Source: an uncultured Bacilli bacterium
GTDB lineage: Bacteria > Bacillota_I > Bacilli_A > RF39 > UBA660
Direction of reading: 5' to 3'
Length of the DNA: 10,197 bases
Assembly (NCBI GenBank): GCA_944363805.1
Contig: CALVVH010000044.1
Location: 1-10,197, forward strand
Shown here: positions 1 to 6,032 of the stretch, piece after piece
How positions within the stretch are numbered: the stretch's first letter is position 1
Layout: every line of letters starts with the position of its first letter
Notes under the pieces: generated by a model
Told to the model about the DNA's origin: nothing
Databases searched by the model: none
The model's input: the letters and a program-made list of their open reading frames with translations, nothing else
Made by a program: the position numbers and the translations under genes

Positions 1-61
1 ATTCTTTTTGTTTATCTGTTGGATATAATCTAAAAACATATCCTCTTAATATTGTAAACAT
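1..61 (-). CDS. tnpB: TnpB-like transposon-associated RNA-guided nuclease, N-terminus only (cut by window edge)
   Basis: An ATG at 61-59 opens a frame that stays open to the window edge. Only 20 codons are visible. They include GYVFRLYPTDKQKE, which matches the highly typical N-terminus of IS200/IS605 and IS607 TnpB/OrfB proteins (Y-x-F-R-L-Y-P-T-x-x-Q). TnpB is known as an RNA-guided DNA endonuclease that helps keep its transposon in place. The start is well supported: an SD (AGGGGGTGAG, 66-75) lies 4 nt upstream, and a strong promoter lies at 89-117. No tnpA is visible between this gene and the kinase-like gene, so it is either a tnpB-only element or tnpA lies elsewhere. The catalytic RuvC and zinc-finger parts are outside the window, so intactness cannot be judged. 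Confidence 0.8.
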   Translation of the reverse strand, partial: MFTILRGYVFRLYPTDKQKE

Positions 62-116
62 GACACTCACCCCCTGATTGACAAATCAATCATATTAAAC
101 AAACGTATGTGTGTCA
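61..116. repeat. Nested inverted repeats upstream of tnpB (possible element left end or operator)
   Basis: A perfect 6-bp palindrome, GATTGA-caaa-TCAATC, occupies 76-91 and overlaps the -10 box and start site of tnpB. An outer imperfect pair, TGACACTCA (61-69) and TGTGTGTCA (108-116), matches at 8 of 9 positions and covers the start codon and the -35 box. IS200/IS605 elements carry subterminal hairpins at their ends, so this could be the left end. Alternatively these are operator sites. The exact transposon boundary cannot be fixed from this copy alone. Confidence 0.4.
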
Positions 117-117
117 A
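89..117 (-). promoter_or_regulatory. Near-consensus vegetative promoter of tnpB
   Basis: On the minus strand TTGACA (117-112) and TATGAT (94-89) are separated by exactly 17 bases. The expected start site is near 83, giving a short leader of about 22 nt before the tnpB ATG. The match is close to the sigma-A consensus, which is strong for a transposon gene. Confidence 0.8.
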
Positions 118-144
118 GTAGTTTTTTCAAAAAGTATGACTTTC

Positions 145-663
145 CTATTGTATAAAAAATTCTTTGTCAATTTCTCTGAGAAAAGTAATTTCTTCATTGA
201 CAAAATATAGGTAATCAGTATCAATTACAACAAGTTTATCTTGGATGTATCCTACATTATCTTCTTTGATATCATTCCAGATAATATTATCTTGACGGAG
301 ATTTTTATATAGTTCGTATAGTTTTTCTTTAGATACTGGTTTTATAGTAGCCAAGTCTTGAATTTCTATACCCACTAGTTGGTTAAAATGACCGTGAGTT
401 ACGGAAATATTTGTTTTAAGATAAGTTTTTATTATATTAGGATTATTTATAATGCGCGAGTTTAATTTAGCTAAGCCAATTTTTATGACTTTGTGACCAA
501 TTTGATAGACAGTGCTATAGGTTCCTGTTCCTATTTTAGTTATTTTGTAGTCGGGTGGTAGCTCTAGGTAATTTAATATAGCAGATATTTCGGGGTCGAT
601 GTTATCAATTTTAGTGATTTTCAAAGCATCTTTGATTAATTCATAGAATAAGTTTTCAGACAT
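145..663 (-). CDS. Minimal protein-kinase-fold protein
   Basis: A 172-aa protein if begun at the ATG at 663-661 (MSENLF); a TTG three codons earlier is less likely, and neither start has a clear SD. Kinase motifs are visible in order: a glycine-rich loop GTGTYSTVY (45-53), a candidate ATP-binding lysine in KVIKIG (K61), a catalytic-loop signature NDIKEDN with D131, K133 and N136 in the D-x-K-x-x-N pattern, and a DFG-equivalent IDTD (D148). The protein ends about 24 residues after that, so there is almost no C-lobe and no normal activation segment. It could be a small eukaryotic-like or RIO/Kdo-kinase-type phosphotransferase, or a pseudokinase; the substrate is unknown. It lies between the greA terminator and a tnpB element, and no operon partner is visible. 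Fold assignment is fairly secure; function is not known. Confidence 0.7.
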   Translation of the reverse strand: MSENLFYELIKDALKITKIDNIDPEISAILNYLELPPDYKITKIGTGTYSTVYQIGHKVIKIGLAKLNSRIINNPNIIKTYLKTNISVTHGHFNQLVGIEIQDLATIKPVSKEKLYELYKNLRQDNIIWNDIKEDNVGYIQDKLVVIDTDYLYFVNEEITFLREIDKEFFIQ

Positions 664-670
664 AATTAAC

Positions 671-698
671 AAAAAAACGCATGATTAGTCACACGTTT
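671..698 (-). terminator. Rho-independent terminator of greA
   Basis: Just after the greA stop, the minus strand reads AAACGTGTGA (698-689), loop CTAA, then TCATGCGTTT (684-675). This gives a 10-bp stem with two G-U pairs, followed by a run of seven T (677-671). The kinase-like ATG lies only 7 bases beyond the T-run. Confidence 0.75.
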
Positions 699-703
699 AT
701 TCC

Positions 704-1168
704 TTAAGCAATCTTTTCTATTTTAATATTATAACCACCGTTAGGGCTAGCTACTTCCACTACATCGCCGATTTTGTGTTTAAGTAGGGCTATACCTAGA
801 GGAGATTCGTTAGAAATCTTATTTTCAAATGGATCAGCTTCCATAGAACCAACTAACTTATATTCTTCAGTTTCACCATCATCATAACTAATAGTTACAG
901 TTGAGCCTAAGTTGACAATGTTCTTATCAGTATTATCGATTATTTCGGCATGTTCAAGTTTGTATTCAAGTTCTTGAATTTTAGCTTCGACGATAGCTTG
1001 TTCATTACGAGCAGCATCGTAGTCAGCATTTTCTGATAAGTCTCCTTGAGCTCTAGCTTCTTTAATAGCTTCAATTATTTCTTGACGACGAACATTTTTA
1101 AGTTCGTTTAGTTCGGTTTCGGCTTCCAAATAACCTTCAGCAGTCATTATAAATTTATTATCTTTCAT
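704..1168 (-). CDS. greA: Transcription elongation factor GreA
   Basis: A 154-aa protein of the normal GreA length. The N-terminal coiled coil (about residues 10-78) carries the family's tip motif GDLSENADYDAAR. The acidic residues D43 and E46 in it are those that coordinate the catalytic Mg in the RNA polymerase secondary channel. The C-terminal globular half begins around NLGSTVTI and ends with the typical I-x-x-K-P/A-like tail. GreA rescues backtracked RNA polymerase by stimulating cleavage of the transcript's 3' end. The ATG has a good SD (AAAAGGAG, 1179-1186) at normal spacing. The gene follows trhP2 by 44 bases, has its own promoter and ends in a hairpin terminator, so it can be transcribed both with and apart from the upstream operon. 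In B. subtilis udk lies between these two genes; it is absent here. Confidence 0.97.
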   Translation of the reverse strand: MKDNKFIMTAEGYLEAETELNELKNVRRQEIIEAIKEARAQGDLSENADYDAARNEQAIVEAKIQELEYKLEHAEIIDNTDKNIVNLGSTVTISYDDGETEEYKLVGSMEADPFENKISNESPLGIALLKHKIGDVVEVASPNGGYNIKIEKIA

Positions 1169-1206
1169 AAATAATTATCTCCTTTTTATTTCATTATCAG
1201 TTCATA

Positions 1207-1235
1207 ATATTACTATAAAAAATCATTTTTGTCAA
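1207..1235 (-). promoter_or_regulatory. greA promoter (TTGACA-17-TAATAT)
   Basis: TTGACA (1235-1230) lies inside the last codons of trhP2. TAATAT (1212-1207) follows after a 17-base spacer, with start expected near 1200. This gives a leader of about 32 nt containing the greA SD. Both boxes are near consensus. Confidence 0.75.
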
Positions 1236-2400
1236 ATACTTTTATACGCATCATGGAATTTTTTTCAATAAAGTTTGCGACTGGCAATTTTACTATAGTT
1301 TTGGGATGCCTTGAAACAGAGATTTCTTCACCCAAATCATTATATATTGTATTAATCTTATGTGTAAATGTTTCCATGTTTGGGCCAAAAAATTCGACGA
1401 TATCACCAACTTTAAAGTAATTGCGAGATTCGACAGTAGCTATTTTATTTATGGAATCATAATCTAAAACTAAACCGAGGAAATCCTGATTAGATTGTTC
1501 TTCACGACCATTAAAATATTGTTCTTCTACTCCGGGAAGTTTGTCATAAAATTGGGGAGTTGACTCACGATTGGCACAACGATTTAAAATATTTAAATAG
1601 TAGTTTTCTAAGCCTTTGGTAAGTTTACCCGTTAAAGAAGCATCGATCATCTTACGATAGCTTTGGATAACGGTAGCAACATAGTAAATTGAACGCATAC
1701 GCCCTTCGATTTTAAAAGAATCAATTCCCATCTCGATTTCTTCTTCAATAAAAGGTATCATGTTCAAATCTTTAGGTGTTATCGTTAAATCTGGAGCGTT
1801 TTCAACACTAAAATTCCACCGGCAGACTTGAGCACAGCCACCACGGTTAGAGTCACGCAAAGTCATGTAATTAGATAAAACACATTTGCCACTGAAAGAT
1901 GTACACATTGCTCCATGAATAAATGTTTCAACTTCGATACCCGTAGCCTTGATTTTTTTTACTTCTTCCCTACTTGCTTCTCTAGCTAAAACAACTCGAC
2001 TTACACCAAGGTTTGCCCAAAATTTAACTGCTCGCGCATTGAGAAGACTAGCTTGGGTCGATAAACAAATGTTTAAATGTAGCGATAGTTCACGCACCTT
2101 TTTTATTACGACAATATCACTGGCAATAATACCATCAATCCCAATACTATCTAAGTACTTTAAATAATCGTCAAGTCCTGCCAAATCTTTATCATGGAAA
2201 ACAATGTTTACGGTAACATAGACTTTCTTGCCTAATGAATGAGCATACTCAGTAGCAGTTTTGATGTCTTCACGAGAAAAGTTTTTGGCATTGGCCCGTA
2301 GACTAAAGTCTTGCCCGCCGAAATAAACGGCATCGGCACCATAAAGAAAGGCAAATTGAAGTTTTTCAAAATCTCCGGCAGGAGCTAGCAATTCTGGCAT
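1213..2400 (-). CDS. trhP2: U32-family tRNA hydroxylation protein TrhP2 (YrrO)
   Basis: A 395-aa protein of the U32 "peptidase" family. B. subtilis YrrO and its E. coli relatives TrhP and RlhA take part in prephenate-dependent hydroxylation of RNA; YrrO acts in forming 5-hydroxyuridine at tRNA wobble position 34. The TIM-barrel start MPELLAPAGDFEKL and the U32 signature ETFIHGAMCTSFSGKC (158-173) are clear. Four cysteines, C166, C173, C189 and C193, have the C-x6-C-x15-C-x3-C spacing expected of an iron-sulfur site. FKIEGRMRS follows at about 229-237, and the C-terminal beta-rich domain covers about 300-395. Its ATG overlaps the trhP1 stop as TAATG, implying translational coupling. Protease activity is unlikely despite the family name. 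Confidence 0.92.
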   Translation of the reverse strand: MPELLAPAGDFEKLQFAFLYGADAVYFGGQDFSLRANAKNFSREDIKTATEYAHSLGKKVYVTVNIVFHDKDLAGLDDYLKYLDSIGIDGIIASDIVVIKKVRELSLHLNICLSTQASLLNARAVKFWANLGVSRVVLAREASREEVKKIKATGIEVETFIHGAMCTSFSGKCVLSNYMTLRDSNRGGCAQVCRWNFSVENAPDLTITPKDLNMIPFIEEEIEMGIDSFKIEGRMRSIYYVATVIQSYRKMIDASLTGKLTKGLENYYLNILNRCANRESTPQFYDKLPGVEEQYFNGREEQSNQDFLGLVLDYDSINKIATVESRNYFKVGDIVEFFGPNMETFTHKINTIYNDLGEEISVSRHPKTIVKLPVANFIEKNSMMRIKVFDKNDFL

Positions 2401-3161
2401 TATTCATCACCTACTTTATAAAATGTTGCTTTGTCTAAGAAAATGGTCGATGTATCTATTGCAGTTAGATTATTGTTTAATATGACTGCTTTAACTTGAG
2501 AAGAAGTTAGAAGAATGGGATCGTACCAAAAGAATAAAACATTTTTTAAATCCAAAAGTTTTAGAGCATCATAATAGTTGCTAGCATAAAACTTAGTGCC
2601 ATAATTATTTTCAATAATTTTAAAACCTTTATCATCGATTTTGGCACTTACATTAGTATTGCTAGGTAAATGATAGTAGTTTTCATAATTACTTAAAAGT
2701 AATCGCCGAGAATACATCAGGGTCTTTAAACCAAAAACATTTACAACTAAAGGTTTTTTTGCATTAGCAACAATACTACGGATTTCATTTTCAGTTAGGT
2801 CATTGGATACAACGATACTATCAACATATTCTAAATAATAATTGATTGATAAAGTATTGGTTGCTAAATGATCTAATAATAATATCTTAACAATATCTAA
2901 ATCTTTAACCACATCTATAATTCCCAAATCATCAAATACTATACCTTTAATATGACTATTAGATAATATATTTTGAAGTTCATCTAAATCATTATCGTCC
3001 AAGATACGATTTATGAGGACATAATCATCTATTTCGGATATAGGAAACTCTTCATTATAGCCCACACAAAAAGATTTAAGAGGATATAATAAAGTAATAT
3101 CGAGATTATCTCTTAAATCTGCAATCATTTGGCTATTGGTAACAGTAACTAACTTTTTCAT
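2400..3161 (-). CDS. trhP1: Divergent U32-family protein TrhP1 (YrrN)
   Basis: About 253 aa from the ATG at 3161-3159, which overlaps the trmR stop as ATGA; a GTG nine bases upstream (3170-3168) would add three residues. Sequence similarity to U32 proteins is weak but position is decisive: YrrN sits between YrrM and YrrO in B. subtilis. The stretch PLVVNVFGLKTLMYSRRLL resembles the corresponding part of U32 barrels, as does the preceding VSNDLTENEIRSI. The protein is shorter than typical YrrN (about 300 aa) and has only one cysteine, so it cannot hold the cluster seen in its neighbour. A role as the partner subunit of TrhP2 in ho5U34 formation is inferred from this context. Codons and composition match the neighbours. 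Confidence 0.75.
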   Translation of the reverse strand: MKKLVTVTNSQMIADLRDNLDITLLYPLKSFCVGYNEEFPISEIDDYVLINRILDDNDLDELQNILSNSHIKGIVFDDLGIIDVVKDLDIVKILLLDHLATNTLSINYYLEYVDSIVVSNDLTENEIRSIVANAKKPLVVNVFGLKTLMYSRRLLLSNYENYYHLPSNTNVSAKIDDKGFKIIENNYGTKFYASNYYDALKLLDLKNVLFFWYDPILLTSSQVKAVILNNNLTAIDTSTIFLDKATFYKVGDE

Positions 3162-3748
3162 TTTTTCCACGTACTTACTGATAAACCATCGCCGATATCA
3201 TAAAATTTTGTGTCAAATTCTGGATTGTTTTTTAAGAAATCGACATAATTTTCAATTTTTTCAACAAGACTTTTAAGATTACCTTTATCAAGTTTAGATG
3301 ATTCTCCTACATAGCCGTGAAATTTGATATTGTCAGTAATAATTGCTCCACCAGGATTTAGAAAATGTTTGTACTTTTCAAAAAATTTAGTATATTGGCC
3401 CTTGGCAGCATCAATAAAGATCAAATCATAGCGTAATTCCTCACTCAAGTTTAGTTCTAAAGCATCTTGGAATACGACATTGATTTTCTTTTCCATGCCA
3501 CATTTTTTGACATTCTTAAGACATTCCATATATCTAGTTTCATCCCGTTCAATAGTCGTGACTTGAACATCTTTTGTACTTGATGCCATAAGAATCGATG
3601 AATAACCAATAGCACTACCTATTTCTAAGACATTTAAAACATTATTGTTTTTGATATATTTCATGATAAAAGCAATCGATTTTTTTTCAATAATTGGAAC
3701 ATTATTATCAATTGCATACTTTTCCATTTCTAATATGTGTTCTTTCAT
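3158..3748 (-). CDS. trmR: tRNA 5-hydroxyuridine O-methyltransferase TrmR (YrrM)
   Basis: A 196-aa class I SAM-dependent methyltransferase of the O-methyltransferase 3 (COMT-like) family. SAM motif I is LEIGSAIGYS (41-50), with the ribose-binding acid in TIERD (E67). The metal-binding region is FIDAAKGQY (111-119, D113) and ITDN (137-140). In B. subtilis the yrrM product methylates ho5U34 to 5-methoxyuridine in tRNAs reading four-fold codon boxes; gene order supports the same job here. An SD (AGGTGAAG, 3756-3763) sits 7 nt before the ATG and overlaps the mltG stop. The stop overlaps the trhP1 start as ATGA. It therefore sits directly upstream of the two hydroxylation genes whose product it uses. 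Confidence 0.9.
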   Translation of the reverse strand: MKEHILEMEKYAIDNNVPIIEKKSIAFIMKYIKNNNVLNVLEIGSAIGYSSILMASSTKDVQVTTIERDETRYMECLKNVKKCGMEKKINVVFQDALELNLSEELRYDLIFIDAAKGQYTKFFEKYKHFLNPGGAIITDNIKFHGYVGESSKLDKGNLKSLVEKIENYVDFLKNNPEFDTKFYDIGDGLSVSTWKK

Positions 3749-3761
3749 AAAAATTCTTCAC

Positions 3762-4814
3762 CTATCCATATAATCTTTGAAATTCTAAAAATTCATCATA
3801 ACTGTTGGTAAAATAGACATTGCCTGTTACAATATCCGCAAAAAAGTAAATATAATCCGTATCAGCTGGATTTAATACGGCTTCAATACTTTCAAGCGAA
3901 GGATTGCAAATTGGCCCAACAGGTAAACCAATTAATGAGGCATTACGAGTATTATAAGGATTTTCGTCGTTTAAGTCAACTTGTGTAAGCGTTTCTGTCA
4001 TACTTTTATGAACTCCATAGTATGTTGTGACGTCCATTCCTAGGTTCATGTTTCTTGCCAGTCTGGTATAAATAACTTGAGCAACTTTAGCTCTATCATC
4101 AGCATTAACAGCTTCTTTTTCGACGATTGCAGCCATAGTAAGTATTTCATGAATTGAATAATCACTGGCAGTAAGCTCGTCTTTTATTCTACTTAGGCGC
4201 TCATCAGTGACATCAAGCATTCTTCTTATAGCAGCATCTAACGTTGTATCTTTATAGAAATTTTGCGTTTCTGGATACAAATAGCCTTCAAGGCCATAAT
4301 ATAAATCAGTATTTAAGATATCATCTGTCAAAAACCAATAATCTTCTATTAAAGTTCTTAAGTAATCGGGATCATTGATTTCTTCAATGATTGTATCGTA
4401 TTCTAAGTCAGTTGAATCTGCTAGAAGGCGCATGTATTCTTCTAAAGTAAGTCCTTCTTTAAAGGTTATTTTAACAGAAGGTCTTTCACTATCGATGATA
4501 TCGCCGTTTGCTAAAATATCGACGATTTCTTGAACTGACATATCACGTGAAAGTTCATAGTTGCCCGCTTGAATGTTGGTTTTACCAGAAAACAAAATAT
4601 AAGCAAGCATGGCATATTTACTGCGAATTAAATTAGCATCTTTTAAATTTTGAGCAATTTGTTCTTTACTTTCTCCAGAATTTATAGTAAAGCCAACTAA
4701 TTCATTACTGCTACCAACAGCTGAGAGAGAAAACAAAAATATTGATATAATGACAGCGATTATAACTAAAACACTGGATAAAGTTATAATTATAATCTTC
4801 TTTTTTTTACTCAA
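3762..4814 (-). CDS. mltG: Endolytic murein transglycosylase MltG (YceG/YrrL)
   Basis: A 350-aa membrane-anchored enzyme that cuts nascent glycan strands and so sets their length. A basic N-terminus (KKKK) and one hydrophobic segment (about 7-33) anchor it. A LysM-like region (FTINSGESKEQIAQNL, about 42-57, on to about 103) follows, then the YceG catalytic domain. This contains LEGYLYPETQNF, AAIVEKEA with the presumed catalytic E232, NPYNTR, and LPVGPICNPSLESIEAVLNP (297-316). The start is a TTG at 4814-4812, preferred because the next Met (residue 69) would remove the membrane anchor. An SD, GGTGAG, lies 4 nt upstream. The start lies inside the end of yrzB (8-nt overlap). Pairing with IreB in one operon suggests joint control of wall synthesis (inference). 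Confidence 0.95.
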   Translation of the reverse strand: MSKKKKIIIITLSSVLVIIAVIISIFLFSLSAVGSSNELVGFTINSGESKEQIAQNLKDANLIRSKYAMLAYILFSGKTNIQAGNYELSRDMSVQEIVDILANGDIIDSERPSVKITFKEGLTLEEYMRLLADSTDLEYDTIIEEINDPDYLRTLIEDYWFLTDDILNTDLYYGLEGYLYPETQNFYKDTTLDAAIRRMLDVTDERLSRIKDELTASDYSIHEILTMAAIVEKEAVNADDRAKVAQVIYTRLARNMNLGMDVTTYYGVHKSMTETLTQVDLNDENPYNTRNASLIGLPVGPICNPSLESIEAVLNPADTDYIYFFADIVTGNVYFTNSYDEFLEFQRLYG

Positions 4815-5079
4815 CTATCTCACCACCATTCATCTTGTTTTGAATTTGCATTAAAATAACATCTAAAAATTCTAAAATATCGTCATCTTCGATGGGTATT
4901 ATTTTTTGTTTGCCATCGACAAATTCATAATTGGCTGCATAAGCGATTGTATCGCCGCACTCATTTTTTTCGTGTTTTGTATAAATAATATAATTTGTAT
5001 CATTGGCTTCAACATTAATTAAAATGTCGAATACTTCTTTGCCATCCCCTGATTCAATAACTAAATTATTCTTCTTCAT
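4807..5079 (-). CDS. yrzB: DUF1292 family protein (YrzB)
   Basis: A 90-aa acidic soluble protein. It has the DUF1292 pattern: two beta-rich halves (VFDILINVEANDTNYIIYT, then IAYAANYEF) followed by an acidic helix, EDDDILEFLDVILMQIQ. In Bacillus-type genomes this gene lies between ruvX and mltG, exactly as here. No biochemical role is established. The ATG lies within the 3' end of ruvX (14-nt overlap) with a GGAAAAG SD inside ruvX. The C-terminus encodes the SD for mltG, so the three genes are translationally interlocked. Confidence 0.88.
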   Translation of the reverse strand: MKKNNLVIESGDGKEVFDILINVEANDTNYIIYTKHEKNECGDTIAYAANYEFVDGKQKIIPIEDDDILEFLDVILMQIQNKMNGGEIVE

Positions 5080-5494
5080 CTTTTCTTTTCCTTTTCAAAA
5101 AACTTTCTAAAATCAACACAGCCGCCAAGACATCGGTCTTGTCTTTTTTATTTATTTTCTTTACTCCATTATTTTTCATGATATTTAACGCGGCAACTGT
5201 CGTCAGGCGTTCATCTTCTAAATATACTTGGATATTGGCTTTTTCAAGCATACTTTTAAAATTTAGACTTCTATTAGCAGCAAATCCTAGTGAATTATCC
5301 ATATTTTTAGGTAGTCCCAGGACAACTGCAGTAATATTATATTCTGCTATAACTTGTAAAAGTTCCGTAAGAGCTTGCTCATAATCTTCCCGAGGAAATT
5401 TAATCAGCTTTAAAGGACTACTAAGGGTATTAGTTTTATCACTTATGGCTATTCCTAAAGAAGTAATACCTAAATCTAAACCTAAATACCGCAT
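5066..5494 (-). CDS. ruvX: RuvX/YqgF family Holliday-junction resolvase-like nuclease
   Basis: A 142-aa RNase H-fold protein of the usual length. The conserved blocks are GLDLGITSLGIAISD with D7, VVLGLPKNMDNSLG (57-70), the EDERLTT motif (93-99), and DVLAAVLILE with D121. The acidic residues D7, one of E93/D94/E95, and D121 match the metal-binding triad of the family. The family is linked to Holliday-junction resolution and, in E. coli, to 16S rRNA 5' pre-processing. ATG overlaps the ireB stop as TAATG. The C-terminus is a run of charged residues (KRKRKDEEE). Confidence 0.95.
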   Translation of the reverse strand: MRYLGLDLGITSLGIAISDKTNTLSSPLKLIKFPREDYEQALTELLQVIAEYNITAVVLGLPKNMDNSLGFAANRSLNFKSMLEKANIQVYLEDERLTTVAALNIMKNNGVKKINKKDKTDVLAAVLILESFLKRKRKDEEE

Positions 5495-5742
5495 TAACGT
5501 CCCAAATAAGCGTTGATAATAGCCATCAATAATTCGCTTCTTTCATATTTACTTATTTTTTTACGAGAATTGTTAAATGTCGTAATATATTTTAAATCCC
5601 CAGTTATTAAATATCCTACTAATTGATTCGTCGGATTATAGCCTTTAAACTCTAACGCTTCAATTACTTCGTTAATGGTTAGTAAAATCATCTCTTGGCG
5701 TAATTGCGCAACATTAAAAATATTTGTCTTATTTAAATCCAT
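5494..5742 (-). CDS. ireB: IreB family regulatory phosphoprotein (DUF965/YrzL)
   Basis: An 82-aa protein from the ATG at 5742-5740; a GTG two codons upstream is a weaker option because GGGGAAGGG fits the ATG better. The family core is plain: KGYNPTNQLVGYLITGD (33-49), then the Arg/Lys-rich and helical tail ISKYERSELLMAIINAYL. In Enterococcus faecalis, IreB is phosphorylated on N-terminal threonines by the PASTA kinase IreK and restrains cephalosporin resistance. Here only one N-terminal Thr is present (T6, in NKTNIF), a candidate phosphosite. It is the first gene of the operon, with its own promoter immediately upstream. Confidence 0.93.
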   Translation of the reverse strand: MDLNKTNIFNVAQLRQEMILLTINEVIEALEFKGYNPTNQLVGYLITGDLKYITTFNNSRKKISKYERSELLMAIINAYLGR

Positions 5743-5768
5743 AAGCACCCTTCCCCATCATCACATTA

Positions 5769-5797
5769 ATTCTAACAGAATTTTACTATTTAAGCAA
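5769..5797 (-). promoter_or_regulatory. Promoter of the ireB-ruvX-yrzB-mltG-trmR-trhP1-trhP2 operon
   Basis: TTGCTT (5797-5792), a 17-base spacer, and TAGAAT (5774-5769), with start near 5762 and about 20 nt of leader before the ireB ATG. A perfect palindrome, AATTCT-aac-AGAATT (5768-5782), covers the -10 box and could be an operator or chance. The next gene upstream stops at 5835, so the operon can be transcribed on its own. Confidence 0.65.
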
Positions 5798-5834
5798 CAA
5801 TATATCGTTACTTTTCTTAGTTGCTAAAGTGCAT

Positions 5835-6032
5835 TTAAGATGATTTTTTTATTGCAGTTGCATAAAACATTGAGCTATTTTGGTTTGGAGAAAATTTTAC
5901 TTCCATCTGTTCTTTTAAAATAAGAACAGGAAAATCTAATGAGATAAACTCAAAATAATATTCCTCACCATCATAACCAGTAATATAACCGTAACTTTTA
6001 GAAAAATTGATATAACTTATGAAACCACACAT
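5835..6032 (-). CDS. Small cold-shock-domain-like protein
   Basis: A 65-aa protein with the layout of a CspA-type OB fold. MCGFISYINFSKSYGYITG aligns with the G-x-V-x-W-F-N-x-x-K-G-x-G-F-I (RNP1) start. EEYYFEF matches the RNP2 position (V/D-V-F-V-H-F). VKFSPNQNSSMFYATAIKK matches the final strand pair (V-x-F-...-A-x-x-V). Aromatic residues expected to stack on nucleic acid are kept or replaced by Tyr (Y7, F10, Y14, Y16, Y26, F27), but the canonical histidine is replaced by Glu. It is therefore a divergent member, likely binding single-stranded RNA or DNA. Its ATG overlaps the stop of the 715-aa gene as TAATG, so the two proteins are translationally coupled and may work together. Confidence 0.7.
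   Translation of the reverse strand: MCGFISYINFSKSYGYITGYDGEEYYFEFISLDFPVLILKEQMEVKFSPNQNSSMFYATAIKKSS

Noticed and set aside
1229..1420. Plus-strand open frame of 63 codons
   Set aside because: It lies wholly inside trhP2 on the opposite strand, has no SD and no family resemblance.
1949..2167. Plus-strand open frame of 72 codons
   Set aside because: It is antisense to the conserved U32 core of trhP2; composition reflects the complementary codons.
3158..3161. TGA read as tryptophan (Mollicutes code)
   Set aside because: The TGA forms an ATGA stop/start junction with trhP1, Trp is encoded by TGG throughout, and read-through would end three codons later.
5139..5384. Plus-strand open frame of 81 codons with hydrophobic start
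   Set aside because: It is antisense to ruvX, whose catalytic motifs are clear, and has no own signals.
5798..5826. AGCAAC/GTTGCT pair downstream of the cold-shock-like gene as a terminator
   Set aside because: The loop is over 20 bases and no T-run follows, so it is not a convincing intrinsic terminator.
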